Shown here piece after piece: positions 7,534 to 15,162 of a stretch of DNA of 55,008 nt (its first letter is position 1; the number at the start of each line of letters is the position of its first letter). The stretch is from a virus. The notes beneath the pieces were generated by a model. It had not been told where the DNA came from, searched no databases, and worked only from the letters and a program-made list of their open reading frames with translations. A program made the translations under genes and the position numbers. The stretch lies in IMG/VR virus record IMGVR_UViG_3300009149_000040, positions 1 to 55,008 of that record, one strand, 5' to 3'.

Positions 7534-8288
7534 TGCCAAATGATAACTCGCTTAAAAAAGCAATGACTGACATGATCGATGCGCTGTCTGCTAAACTTCC
7601 TATGCTACAGCAGAAGCTTTACGAAAAGCAGTTAGAAGTTGAACTATTAACTAAAGAGGTTGTTCAAAAAGCAGGCGTACTTTCTGACTTTAGAAAGTCG
7701 TTAAAAGAACGCTTCGGTGAAGGTCAAGACAGTAGAAACCTAGAAACATGGAAACAGGTTGCCCTAGGATACATGAAATCATCCGAAGAGGTAACAATTA
7801 CTGAAGTATTACAAGTGGTTAAGAGTGCAAAAGGTTCTCCTGATCATGTAAACTATAAAACTATCTCAAACTTTCTATTCGCCCTCAAAAAATCAAAATA
7901 TGCTGTAGCGAAACAACGCGGAGTATACCAACTAATCGTAGATCCATCTGCAATTACTGGCGCTCTGGTTAATACGCGTAGCAGCTCTAAGACTACCAAA
8001 AAAGTTACTAAGAGGTCTGCTGCTAAAAAGAAGCGACCGAGTCGTAAAAAGTCTGATTGGATCCCAGTGGCACACAGACTTTTTCGTGACCACTCAGAGG
8101 TGGTGTGGACCAACGCCGCGCTACGTGATGCGATTAAACGTGATGCGAACGAAGAGGTATCTGCACCTAACATGCAAAACTTCCTGCAGCGTACGCTCAA
8201 AACAGGATTCATTACCCGTGTCGAAAAGGGTAAGTACACTTGGAACAGCAACGTTGACACAAGCACAAGGCAAACCAAGGAGAACTAG
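7533..8288 (+). CDS. Probable DNA-binding protein with two winged-helix-like domains
   Basis: 251 aa. An N-terminal coiled coil (about residues 1-60) leads to two similar regions (about 85-145 and 170-240), each ending in a K-[YF]-x-x-x-x-x-x-G-x-Y-x-[LW] beta wing. They are joined by a Lys/Ser/Arg-rich linker (K-K-V-T-K-R-S-A-A-K-K-K-R). This looks like a duplicated winged helix-turn-helix. Likely a transcription or replication accessory factor; the exact role is inferred only. Confidence 0.55.
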   Translation: MPNDNSLKKAMTDMIDALSAKLPMLQQKLYEKQLEVELLTKEVVQKAGVLSDFRKSLKERFGEGQDSRNLETWKQVALGYMKSSEEVTITEVLQVVKSAKGSPDHVNYKTISNFLFALKKSKYAVAKQRGVYQLIVDPSAITGALVNTRSSSKTTKKVTKRSAAKKKRPSRKKSDWIPVAHRLFRDHSEVVWTNAALRDAIKRDANEEVSAPNMQNFLQRTLKTGFITRVEKGKYTWNSNVDTSTRQTKEN

Positions 8289-8918
8289 ATGGCCCATCAA
8301 GAAAATGATCCAGGAAAACTTAGGAAGATAGCAAAATCTCTCGCAAACTCGTCCCATGAAGCACAGTTTGTACTAGGGGATACGTTATCGGTAATACACT
8401 CCACTAGATGCTTTAGGGAGTGGGGCTTCCATACGTGGAAAGATTACGTGGAGATCGAACTTCATGTTAACTCCAGTGCGTCCTACGAGTTGCTAAAGAT
8501 CTCACGATGGACACAGCTAGAGGGTCTTACCTTGAAGCAACGACGCAGCCTAGCTGAAGTTGGGCGCACAAAGGCTTACTGTATAGCTCACCTAGCTACC
8601 AAGGAGTCTTTGCAAACCTGGATAGATGTTGCAAAGAATGAAACCTGTGAGCGTATGCGTATGCGCCTGTTTGATGACTCCCCGACAGAGGCACCAAAAA
8701 CAGTATCTTATTGGCTGTATGGAGCGGAACGTAAAACCGTCCAAGAGGCACAGAAGCTTATGCTGCGCAAGGTAGGTAATAACCCTCGTGCAGGGGAGCT
8801 ACTGTACTGGATATGCAACAGCTATATAGCCTTAGAACACCAGCAAAGTAAAGACAAGCAAGCCAGAAAGAAGCTTGCTGCTAAGAAAAAGTCAAGAAGC
8901 AAAGCTAAGGCTGTCTAG
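8289..8918 (+). CDS. Hypothetical protein, possible DNA-binding regulator
   Basis: 209 aa starting directly after the previous stop. The N-terminal half (C-F-R-E-W-G-F-H-T-W-K-D-Y-V-E, then S-A-S-Y-E-L-L-K-I) resembles helical phage/plasmid regulators. The C-terminal tail is highly basic (K-K-L-A-A-K-K-K-S-R-S-K-A-K-A). The iteron-like noncoding block lies immediately downstream. Function unproven. Confidence 0.5.
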   Translation: MAHQENDPGKLRKIAKSLANSSHEAQFVLGDTLSVIHSTRCFREWGFHTWKDYVEIELHVNSSASYELLKISRWTQLEGLTLKQRRSLAEVGRTKAYCIAHLATKESLQTWIDVAKNETCERMRMRLFDDSPTEAPKTVSYWLYGAERKTVQEAQKLMLRKVGNNPRAGELLYWICNSYIALEHQQSKDKQARKKLAAKKKSRSKAKAV

Positions 8919-9139
8919 CATGCAATCAAGCAAGCAATCAAAGTCTAGACATATGATATAGACTGTACATGGTATTTTTAATGGCCATGTTACTTTCTGT
9001 ATAGCTTACGGCAACTTATCTTCAATCAATCATATATCATTCTATAGCATGCTATGATTTGATTGATAGAAAGTCTAGACTTTGATTGCATCTTGATTGA
9101 ATCTTGACTGCATAAATCAAGCAATACGAACAGGTAACT
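8919..9139. promoter_or_regulatory. Iteron-like intergenic block (operator, centromere or origin candidate)
   Basis: Noncoding, AT-rich gap with at least seven copies of the heptamer CAATCAA or its complement TTGATTG or one-base variants. It also has an inverted repeat, CAATCAAAGTCTAGAC near 8935 and its complement near 9073, and two perfect palindromes (AAAGTCTAGACTTT near 9072, ATAGCATGCTAT near 9044). It separates a putative DNA-binding gene from an AT-hook/ribbon-helix-helix-like gene, as expected of an operator, partition site or replication origin. Confidence 0.55.
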
Positions 9140-9481
9140 ATGACAAGAAGAGACGCTCTAGCATTACTAGGAAAGCTGCGAGAAGTTGTGGAGCATCCAA
9201 ACACGGAGGCCCAAGAACGTGATGCAGCCTTAGTACGGATACGACAACTGCGCAAGAAGCATAAGATTGGGCATATAGAGACATCCCCTCCTAGAAGCCG
9301 TGGGCGTCCAAAGAAAGATCCTCTGCAGCTAAGGGACAAGATACTTCGCTTCTTGGTTAATGCAGATGAGTACACCCGCATTGTAGACAAAGCTAAGAGA
9401 CGCCGGATGTCTGTATCTGCTTATCTAAGACTTTGTGCGCTGGAAGGCAAACCTAAAGGTCTCACAAAGAAAGACAACTAA
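9140..9481 (+). CDS. AT-hook plus ribbon-helix-helix-like DNA-binding protein
   Basis: 113 aa. A helical N-terminus is followed by an AT-hook (R-S-R-G-R-P-K-K, about residues 53-60). A C-terminal block with K-I-L-R-F-L-V-N-A-D-E-Y, then K-A-K-R-R-R-M-S-V-S-A-Y-L-R, has the strand-helix-helix look of MobC/ribbon-helix-helix proteins. It likely binds the repeat-rich gap directly upstream, for autoregulation, segregation or replication control. Confidence 0.6.
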   Translation: MTRRDALALLGKLREVVEHPNTEAQERDAALVRIRQLRKKHKIGHIETSPPRSRGRPKKDPLQLRDKILRFLVNADEYTRIVDKAKRRRMSVSAYLRLCALEGKPKGLTKKDN

Positions 9482-9862
9482 GTGGAAGACGACCGTCGTG
9501 TGAAAGAGGCTTCCTTCTTACAGTTAGCTAAAGGTTTGGCTGAAAAAGAAGAAACAATCTTTAAGCTACTTCCATGTCCTGAGTGTGGCTGTGCCCCTAC
9601 TGCTGCAGGAGATAACACGATTAAATGTGGAAATCCAGAGTGTATGCTATCAGAATCACAGTTTTCTGTAGGCACATGGAACAACGAAGTAAGATCATCG
9701 GCGCAAACACTAAAAAGAGAGATACAGCGAGCAAAGCCCTTACGCACGAAGGTATCGATGCCCACTTGTAAAGTTGTAGAAGCCGTAGAAAAACTAGAAC
9801 CGGATGCGGACATAGAATGGTGGCTACGTGTGGCAGAGATTGTTGCAGAAGATGACGAATAG
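9482..9862 (+). CDS. Lar-like zinc-ribbon protein with C-terminal W-motif
   Basis: 126 aa starting with GTG directly after the previous stop. A Lar-type zinc ribbon (L-P-C-P-E-C-G-C-A-P-T, then C-G-N-P-E-C and T-W-N) occupies residues 29-65. The extreme C-terminus is the W-motif (I-E-W-W-L-R-V-A-E-I-V-A-E-D). Same domain pair as the genes at 4901 and 6028, in reverse order relative to 4901. Confidence 0.6.
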   Translation: MEDDRRVKEASFLQLAKGLAEKEETIFKLLPCPECGCAPTAAGDNTIKCGNPECMLSESQFSVGTWNNEVRSSAQTLKREIQRAKPLRTKVSMPTCKVVEAVEKLEPDADIEWWLRVAEIVAEDDE

Positions 9863-9946
9863 AGTTGTCTTCCTACGTACAGTGGTTATATTAGATTTAG
9901 GCAACCGATTAAAAATGTGAGGTCTCTAATGACTAGAGGAGCTGTT

Positions 9947-10336
9947 ATGTCAGACGACAAAGCGGAAGAAAAAAAGAAAGTAATCTCTAATAAAGAGATA
10001 AACGAAAAGCTAGATGCTGCAGAAGAACTTATTGAAAAGATCTCTAGATCATTTCTGCGTTCAGTTACTTCACAAATAAAGAGTGAGAGTAGACGGGAAA
10101 CAATCTCAAGGTTGTTCAAGACTGGGGTTAGGGCTATGGGAGTCATCGAGACTATGAACGTAGCTCGTCGTACTTCTGGGCCTAAAGAGCTTGTGTACAT
10201 CCTGTCACAAGCGGTAGAGCGGATGGCAATGTCTACGGAGGTCCTAGGACTCATGGAAGAGTTTATGGAGTTCCTGGAGATGAAACGCGCTCAGAAAGAA
10301 CTTGGTAAGAAGTTCGATACTAAGATGGCAAACTAA
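9947..10336 (+). CDS. Hypothetical helical protein
   Basis: 129 aa. ATG 9947 is favoured by an AGAGGAG site six bases upstream; in-frame GTG 9917 and ATG 9929 are weaker. Entirely helical and charged. No family recognised. Confidence 0.6.
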   Translation: MSDDKAEEKKKVISNKEINEKLDAAEELIEKISRSFLRSVTSQIKSESRRETISRLFKTGVRAMGVIETMNVARRTSGPKELVYILSQAVERMAMSTEVLGLMEEFMEFLEMKRAQKELGKKFDTKMAN

Positions 10337-10337
10337 T

Positions 10338-10880
10338 GTGTACAAGTTGCCTAAAAGTAGATACATAACACCCGGAACGTATTCTGGATACATAACTACA
10401 CGTGGAAAAACTTCCGCTACAGTAGAAGATGAGTGGGAACGTAGAGTATCACTTGTAGTACAGGAACCGGGAAATGCAGTTTCTAAAGGACTTGCTGAAG
10501 TAAGTTTAGGGGTTCCGTTTGATCCAAACAACCTTCAGTCTTTTCTGGACCGACTTAAAGGTCTACCATCTAGCATAGAGTACTACGCGCAAACATTTAC
10601 CAGGGCAAGTCCAGAACCTCTGTATTCAACAAGAAGTAACGTTACCGGTTTAGCTACTGAATACATATCAGGTGCACCAGATCCAACAGTTCTTACTACT
10701 ATTATACGTTGCTATGTGTGTAGACAGAGAGTAGAACTAAGAATTAACGTCGATTGGCTCAAGCCTACTGGGTACTCTTTGTACACGTTTTTTAAAGAGA
10801 TGCTAGGCCCTAAAGGATGTCCTAACTGTAGAGGTGGGAACGCAGGTACCGCAATAACGTCTGTTAAAATACTGTATTGA
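10338..10880 (+). CDS. W-motif protein with C-terminal zinc ribbon
   Basis: 180 aa. GTG 10338, just after the previous stop, is the likely start; the frame also contains a TTG at 10302. The W-motif (D-E-W-E-R-R-V-S-L-V-V-Q-E) lies near residues 24-38. Two Cys pairs (C-Y-V-C and, about 38 residues later, C-P-N-C) make a C-terminal zinc ribbon. Function unknown. Confidence 0.6.
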   Translation: MYKLPKSRYITPGTYSGYITTRGKTSATVEDEWERRVSLVVQEPGNAVSKGLAEVSLGVPFDPNNLQSFLDRLKGLPSSIEYYAQTFTRASPEPLYSTRSNVTGLATEYISGAPDPTVLTTIIRCYVCRQRVELRINVDWLKPTGYSLYTFFKEMLGPKGCPNCRGGNAGTAITSVKILY

Positions 10881-10903
10881 TTGCGAAAACAAGCAGGAAG
10901 CAC

Positions 10904-11155
10904 ATGAGCCAAACAGAATGGCAACGACGAATACTACTGGTCACCGGTAGAGAAGAAGAGGTTGAGTCTCCTAAGAAGGACGACATCCCAGAGTTGTCTT
11001 CTGAAGATACTATAGATATATATCGACAGCTGTTTGGATTATCAAATGAGGGACTCATCAGTAAAAACTATGTATTAAAAATGATTTATGGGAAATCTGC
11101 AAAAGAGATAACAAAAAAAGAAGAACTTATTATGACTATGCTACCTAGATGGTGA
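10904..11155 (+). CDS. Small protein with N-terminal W-motif
   Basis: 83 aa. ATG 10904 follows AGGAAG by five bases. The W-motif begins at residue 4 (T-E-W-Q-R-R-I-L-L-V-T-G-R), so here it is N-terminal. The remainder is acidic then helical. Overlaps the next gene by seven bases. Confidence 0.6.
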   Translation: MSQTEWQRRILLVTGREEEVESPKKDDIPELSSEDTIDIYRQLFGLSNEGLISKNYVLKMIYGKSAKEITKKEELIMTMLPRW

Positions 11156-11412
11156 AAAACCAACCTCGAAGCAAGAGGAGTTGTTCTAGCGGCTACGTAT
11201 ACCTAAAACAGTTTCTATTCTTAGTATCTTCACTTACCACAGCCTATACCCTCGGAATGCTACTCGGATTTGTAGCATTTTTCTACACAGCTACTAAATT
11301 CAAAATATCATTTTGGTTTTTTCCAAAATGGTGGCTTGTAACTGTAATAAGTGTACATGCTATGTCCATAGTAGTGATGTACGTGGTGAAACCAAAAGAC
11401 AAGAAGGTATAG
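11149..11412 (+). CDS. Small membrane protein, two transmembrane segments
   Basis: 87 aa with a basic N-terminus and two hydrophobic spans (about residues 18-42 and 60-80), ending in a lysine-rich tail. Translationally coupled to the preceding gene. Function unknown. Confidence 0.55.
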   Translation: MVKNQPRSKRSCSSGYVYLKQFLFLVSSLTTAYTLGMLLGFVAFFYTATKFKISFWFFPKWWLVTVISVHAMSIVVMYVVKPKDKKV

Positions 11413-11419
11413 AATAGTT

Positions 11420-11815
11420 ATGCAGACTACAAAAAAAGACACAGAAGTAATAGAGGGAGAGGATCTAAACGAGCCCCTAAGTGTTGGATTTCTAAGACTT
11501 ATACACAAAGCGGCTGTTGACAGTTCGTTAATCAAACTAGCACTTAAAGAGATGCATCCTGGTGTTAAAGAGATGCTCTCAAAACAAGGTGACCAATTTC
11601 TACTAGGGTTTGTAAATTGCGCTCAATATTTACATGACACTGCAACGGTTCTTCTTGTAGACCCAATTTCAAATAAGTATAAACCAAACGAAGAACTAAG
11701 CAAGATAGACTCCCAGACTATCCGACTCGTTTCTATCATAGATGCTTCAGCATACTACTGTGTGCAGTTGTTGGCAGATCGCGGGTATCTTACCATAGAT
11801 GACGAGACAAACTAG
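11420..11815 (+). CDS. Hypothetical helical protein, member of a three-gene paralogue set
   Basis: 131 aa. The block F-L-L-G-F-V-N-C-A-Q-Y-L, the later D-P-I-S and the C-terminal L-A-D-R-G-Y-L-T-I-D-D-E match equivalents in the gene at 13005 and, more weakly, at 12646, so these look like diverged duplicates. Helical throughout; role unknown. Confidence 0.55.
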   Translation: MQTTKKDTEVIEGEDLNEPLSVGFLRLIHKAAVDSSLIKLALKEMHPGVKEMLSKQGDQFLLGFVNCAQYLHDTATVLLVDPISNKYKPNEELSKIDSQTIRLVSIIDASAYYCVQLLADRGYLTIDDETN

Positions 11816-11844
11816 TTTATATTCTTGTACATACTGTAAACTAG
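11812..11844. promoter_or_regulatory. Inverted repeat around the stop of the 11420 gene
   Basis: CTAGTTTA at 11812-11819 and TAAACTAG at 11837-11844 form a perfect 8-base inverted repeat with a 17-base spacer, just before the gene at 11854. It has no U-tract, so it is more likely an operator or mRNA hairpin than a terminator. Confidence 0.35.
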
Positions 11845-11853
11845 GGGTAAGTC

Positions 11854-12060
11854 ATGTATAATGATGACGAAATTGTTGAACTGGACGACGTAGAAGCGAT
11901 AGATGAAACGGACGAGAAACTGATGTGTCTTATTGGAGAAGTAGAAGTATGGATACCAAGAGACCACATCCTTATCTACTCAGAAGTATTGGAGCAAGGT
12001 GATGTTGGGGTGTTAGCACTTCCGAGATGGGTAGTAGACGAACTAGGATTGGTGGTGTAG
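11854..12060 (+). CDS. Hypothetical acidic small protein
   Basis: 68 aa, strongly acidic at the N-terminus (D-D-E-I-V-E-L-D-D-V-E), then a small beta-like region (V-E-V-W-I-P) and a helix. No family recognised. Ends three bases before the preferred start of the RuvC-like gene. Confidence 0.5.
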   Translation: MYNDDEIVELDDVEAIDETDEKLMCLIGEVEVWIPRDHILIYSEVLEQGDVGVLALPRWVVDELGLVV

Positions 12061-12062
12061 AC

Positions 12063-12596
12063 GTGGGAATAGTACTTGGTATAGACACAGGCTTCAGCAC
12101 GATGGGGCTGTCCCTAGTAGAGCTTACAGCAACAGTAGAGAGGGTACTTGGAGTTCGCACCCTTGTAACTAAGAAGAGTGCCAAGAAGGCCGGTGTGCGT
12201 GCGTCAGACGATAACGTACGAAGGGCCAGAGAGCTTGCATCAGAGCTACGAAAGCGGTTAGAAAAATATGATGTCAAAGCGCTCTGTATGGAATCTCAAT
12301 CCTGGCCACGTAATGCAAGTTCCTCAGCTAAGATAGGAATTAGTTGGGGAATTATAGCTGCAGTTGCTGAGAGTAAAGATCTTCCTATTCTGCAGGCATC
12401 TCCACAAGCAATTAAAAAAGCGCTTGTTGGGGCTAACAACGCCAGTAAAGAAGAAGTTATCGCCGCAATTAGGAAACGATTTCCAGAAATAAAATGGCCT
12501 AATGCAAAAGGTTTGCATGAACATATTGCAGACGCTACTGGAGCAGTAGTTGCCTGTATGGATAGCGAAGTTATAAAGATGGTACGTCAAGTATAG
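12063..12596 (+). CDS. RuvC-like Holliday junction resolvase
   Basis: 177 aa from GTG 12063, the usual RuvC length, with a GGTGG stretch upstream; an in-frame ATG at 12027 would add 12 residues before the first core strand. The RNase H-like active site is visible: Asp8 in L-G-I-D-T-G, Glu77 in L-C-M-E-S-Q, and Asp157 in H-E-H-I-A-D-A. The family cuts four-way DNA junctions symmetrically. In a phage it would resolve recombination or replication branches before packaging. Confidence 0.8.
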   Translation: MGIVLGIDTGFSTMGLSLVELTATVERVLGVRTLVTKKSAKKAGVRASDDNVRRARELASELRKRLEKYDVKALCMESQSWPRNASSSAKIGISWGIIAAVAESKDLPILQASPQAIKKALVGANNASKEEVIAAIRKRFPEIKWPNAKGLHEHIADATGAVVACMDSEVIKMVRQV

Positions 12597-12599
12597 GTC

Positions 12600-12627
12600 T
12601 TGACCTTTTACCAACACGACATATATT
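12600..12627 (+). promoter_or_regulatory. Sigma-70-type promoter for the 12646 gene
   Basis: TTGACC (12600-12605), a 16-base spacer and TATATT (12622-12627), in the short gap after the RuvC-like gene. The predicted start of transcription is very near the ribosome binding site GAGAGG, which makes it slightly less convincing. Confidence 0.45.
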
Positions 12628-12645
12628 TTGAATGAGAGGTTGCCA

Positions 12646-13008
12646 GTGTTCAAACCGATGAAAGAAGGGGCTGTTGAACGTATCGTTGCAGACCTAGAAA
12701 ATGATGCATTTGTAAAAGAAAGTATACAGGTGGTACCAGATGAAATACTAACTATACTTTCCGAAGCAAATGATGATTTCTTACAGGGCTACCTAGCTGG
12801 AATGTCGTACAACATGAATGCTACCAGTAGGGTACACAAAGCAATGGCGGAACAAGACGTTGTTGCAGCTATGCAACTAAAACAGTTTGGAAATACAATC
12901 ATTTATTTATTGAGCAAACGGATTATGGATCCACAATTTGATTTTAAAACTCTAAAAAAAGATGTACAACCTGAACAAAGTAGGCTCATCATACCGGGGA
13001 ACAAATGA
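12646..13008 (+). CDS. Hypothetical helical protein, paralogue set member
   Basis: 120 aa from GTG 12646, which has GAGAGG six bases upstream; ATG 12658 and TTG 12628 are alternatives. Contains D-F-L-Q-G-Y-L-A-G-M, aligned with F-L-L-G-F in the gene at 11420 and Y-L-S-G-F at 13005. Function unknown. Overlaps the next gene by four bases. Confidence 0.5.
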   Translation: MFKPMKEGAVERIVADLENDAFVKESIQVVPDEILTILSEANDDFLQGYLAGMSYNMNATSRVHKAMAEQDVVAAMQLKQFGNTIIYLLSKRIMDPQFDFKTLKKDVQPEQSRLIIPGNK

Positions 13009-13388
13009 TAATGGCAAACCGACCAAACGAAGTCCTGCACAATTATATTGTATCTGTAGCAACTAGTCCACTAGACGATCTTACGAAGGAAGGGATAAAC
13101 AACGTCCCAGAGGATATTACAAAAACTATTGAAGAAAAAGGGTCTACTTATCTTTCTGGATTTGCAGTAGCCTTTCATGTGGCTTACCAACTATTAGACG
13201 GGCTTACAATAAATCCTCTATCAGTTGAACTTGGGAAAGTAGTGGACAATAAAATTGTACACACAGTAATGAATAACATCATTCGTACATCTGCTATCTT
13301 CAAAGCAATTGAGTACGTAACATGCAGAACTCTTTTTGAAAGAGGGTATACTATAGAGGAAGATCAAAATAGAAGATTGTTACACTAA
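13005..13388 (+). CDS. Hypothetical helical protein, paralogue set member
   Basis: 127 aa, start overlapping the previous stop (ATGA). Shares the pattern I-x-E-K-G-x-x-Y-L-S-G-F and a final L-F-E-R-G-Y-T-I-E-E-D with the gene at 11420. Likely arose by duplication. Function unknown. Confidence 0.55.
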   Translation: MIMANRPNEVLHNYIVSVATSPLDDLTKEGINNVPEDITKTIEEKGSTYLSGFAVAFHVAYQLLDGLTINPLSVELGKVVDNKIVHTVMNNIIRTSAIFKAIEYVTCRTLFERGYTIEEDQNRRLLH

Positions 13389-13401
13389 GGATATAACAGC
13401 T

Positions 13402-13614
13402 ATGTCTGAAGAACTACATGAGTTACTCGTTACGCGTAATGAAAAAGACGTGTATGAAGCCTTTAAGAAAAGTCCTAATGCTGTACTTGTATCTGTGCAG
13501 ATTAGAGATGAACAGATAGAACATTTGGGTAGCGGACTAAACAAGAGGTCTAGAAGGTTGATTCCTTTTACGCTACTCGCTAGAATGCTAAAAGAGTACG
13601 ATGCTTCTTTGTAA
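13402..13614 (+). CDS. Hypothetical small protein (70 aa)
   Basis: Short mixed-fold protein with a basic stretch near residues 46-54 (N-K-R-S-R-R-L). No family recognised. Overlaps the next gene by 14 bases. Confidence 0.5.
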   Translation: MSEELHELLVTRNEKDVYEAFKKSPNAVLVSVQIRDEQIEHLGSGLNKRSRRLIPFTLLARMLKEYDASL

Positions 13615-13963
13615 AACCTGCGGATATCCTATAAGCTACAGTGGAGAACCTTCCTCTGGTACTGTACGTTGTACTGCTCCTGGATGTAAAGTAAGCTGTA
13701 TGTTCTATGGAAAAGATGTTGATGCACGCACAAGTCAATTTGTTAGAGAAAACTGCGTAAAGTTTGACGTAGAAGACGCCTTAGATCGTACAGGTAGGAT
13801 AGAAGAATTACTTTGGTGGATAGCTGCCAGAAAATCTATACTTGAAAGTGGAATGTGCGATGGTGTTGGTGGACCTCAGCTAAAGGGGATTTCTTTAGCA
13901 ATCGACGAGGTAGTAGCGGTTAAAGCGCACGTAATAATGAAAACTCTTACAAGAGAGAAGTAG
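13601..13963 (+). CDS. Zinc-ribbon protein
   Basis: 120 aa. Begins at once with a zinc ribbon, L-L-C-K-T-C-G-Y-P-I, then V-R-C-T-A-P-G-C, resembling the Lar-like ribbons elsewhere in this arm, followed by a helical domain. Function unknown. Confidence 0.55.
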   Translation: MLLCKTCGYPISYSGEPSSGTVRCTAPGCKVSCMFYGKDVDARTSQFVRENCVKFDVEDALDRTGRIEELLWWIAARKSILESGMCDGVGGPQLKGISLAIDEVVAVKAHVIMKTLTREK

Positions 13964-13967
13964 AACT

Positions 13968-14369
13968 ATGTTTAGAAGTATAGTGAAGTTTTTATACCAT
14001 GGGTTCTTTCCGGAAACCGAAACTGAGACTGTTGACCAACAAGGAAACACAACTCAGTTTACTGTTTTACGTAAAGATATCACGCAAGTAACTTTGGTTT
14101 TGGAAAACGAAGTGGCAGGCATCCTAGAAGGTCTAGCGGCGGATATGCAGACCAACGTGCACGATGTGCTAATACGAATGATCAAGATAGCAAATATCAT
14201 CCGAACAGAAAAGCTATATGGTATCCCTTCTGTTAGTGGTAACTATCTTGGAGTCAGCAATCACAAAACAAACGAATTCTTGCGTATAAATTTGGACTGT
14301 CCTACTAAAGGGATGGAGCCCAAAGAAGAATTACCTAAAAAAATCGATACAAAGAAATGGACAAATTAA
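13968..14369 (+). CDS. Hypothetical protein, possible short DNA-binding helix region
   Basis: 133 aa. A short N-terminal region is followed by a beta strand (T-Q-F-T-V-L-R-K) and a helical segment (E-V-A-G-I-L-E-G-L-A, then V-H-D-V-L-I-R-M-I-K-I-A) that loosely recalls ribbon-helix-helix proteins. The C-terminal tail is lysine-rich. Not confidently assigned. Confidence 0.45.
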   Translation: MFRSIVKFLYHGFFPETETETVDQQGNTTQFTVLRKDITQVTLVLENEVAGILEGLAADMQTNVHDVLIRMIKIANIIRTEKLYGIPSVSGNYLGVSNHKTNEFLRINLDCPTKGMEPKEELPKKIDTKKWTN

Positions 14370-14373
14370 GGTA

Positions 14374-14402
14374 TTGACATAGGTATTACTGTACTATTTC
14401 AT
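14374..14402 (+). promoter_or_regulatory. Weak promoter candidate before the HNH gene
   Basis: A perfect TTGACA (14374-14379) stands in the 136-base gap before the HNH gene, but the best -10 at 17 bases is TTTCAT, which is poor. Listed because the gap is the longest near here and the next gene has its own AGAGG ribosome site. Confidence 0.25.
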
Positions 14403-14505
14403 GCGGTTGCACCAATCTACAAAATAACTTTCCTAGTGCAAATCAGTCTGCTATATACACAGTGTTACCGATATTATTTTGGAAGGAAAATTTTAGAGGT
14501 GTACT

Positions 14506-15063
14506 ATGCTAGATTATCCTACGCTACTACTGAACATTGGCTATGAACCTATACGTCTAGTCGACTGGAGAGATGCGATCACCAAGTGGTTCCTTGGTAA
14601 AGTGGACCTAATAGAGGTCTACCCAGATAGACCACTAAGATCAAAATACATAGATATGAACATCCCTGCAGTTGTACGTATTAAATACGGTTACCATAAG
14701 TACTGTACTGATGTGTCCTTTGACAGATACCATGTCTACGCACGCGATGTTTGGCGCTGTCAGTATTGCGGAAACAAGTTTTCCGAGAACCATCTTACGT
14801 ACGACCATGTTATACCTAAGAGTCGTGGTGGTAAGCGCGATTGGCTGAATATAGTTACTGCATGCTCATCGTGTAATAACAAAAAAGCTGATAGGACTCC
14901 AGAAGAGGCAGATATGCCACTGATAAGGAAACCTACCAGGCCAAGATGGATGCCTAACATCTTGGTAGAGGCTATTCGCAAAAGTAGTTCGATTCCAGAT
15001 CAATGGGCCACGTATGTTGATTGGATCGAACGCGCTGCCCCAAACACCACTCCAATCTTGTAA
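14506..15063 (+). CDS. HNH endonuclease
   Basis: 185 aa. An N-terminal region with L-L-N-I-G-Y-E-P-I-R-L-V-D-W-R is typical of the family that pairs this block with an HNH nuclease. The nuclease core has C-Q-Y-C-G, L-T-Y-D-H-V-I-P-K-S-R-G-G and C-S-S-C-N-N-K-K, giving the catalytic His and both zinc Cys pairs, so it looks active. It could be a free-standing homing nuclease or a DNA-processing enzyme. It stands alone between two regulatory gaps, which fits a mobile insertion. Confidence 0.85.
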   Translation: MLDYPTLLLNIGYEPIRLVDWRDAITKWFLGKVDLIEVYPDRPLRSKYIDMNIPAVVRIKYGYHKYCTDVSFDRYHVYARDVWRCQYCGNKFSENHLTYDHVIPKSRGGKRDWLNIVTACSSCNNKKADRTPEEADMPLIRKPTRPRWMPNILVEAIRKSSSIPDQWATYVDWIERAAPNTTPIL

Positions 15064-15072
15064 ACACACTTA

Positions 15073-15121
15073 CATAAGTTGTTCTTCTACTGTACTCTAT
15101 AGAGAGACAGTATAACTTATT
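15073..15121 (+). promoter_or_regulatory. Long imperfect hairpin after the HNH gene
   Basis: Three nested complementary pairs: ATAAGTT/AACTTAT outside, TACTGT/ACAGTA in the middle, and the palindrome CTCTATAGAG at the tip. It lies 10 bases after the HNH stop and about 40 before the next gene. No U-run follows, so it may be an operator or mRNA stability element. Confidence 0.35.
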
Positions 15122-15162
15122 AGGTATCTCGTAAACTGTGGTAACCATAATAGGAAAGTTAA

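Noticed and set aside
14506-15063. HNH gene as part of a group I intron
   Set aside because: The neighbouring genes are intact and no intron core or split exon is visible around it.
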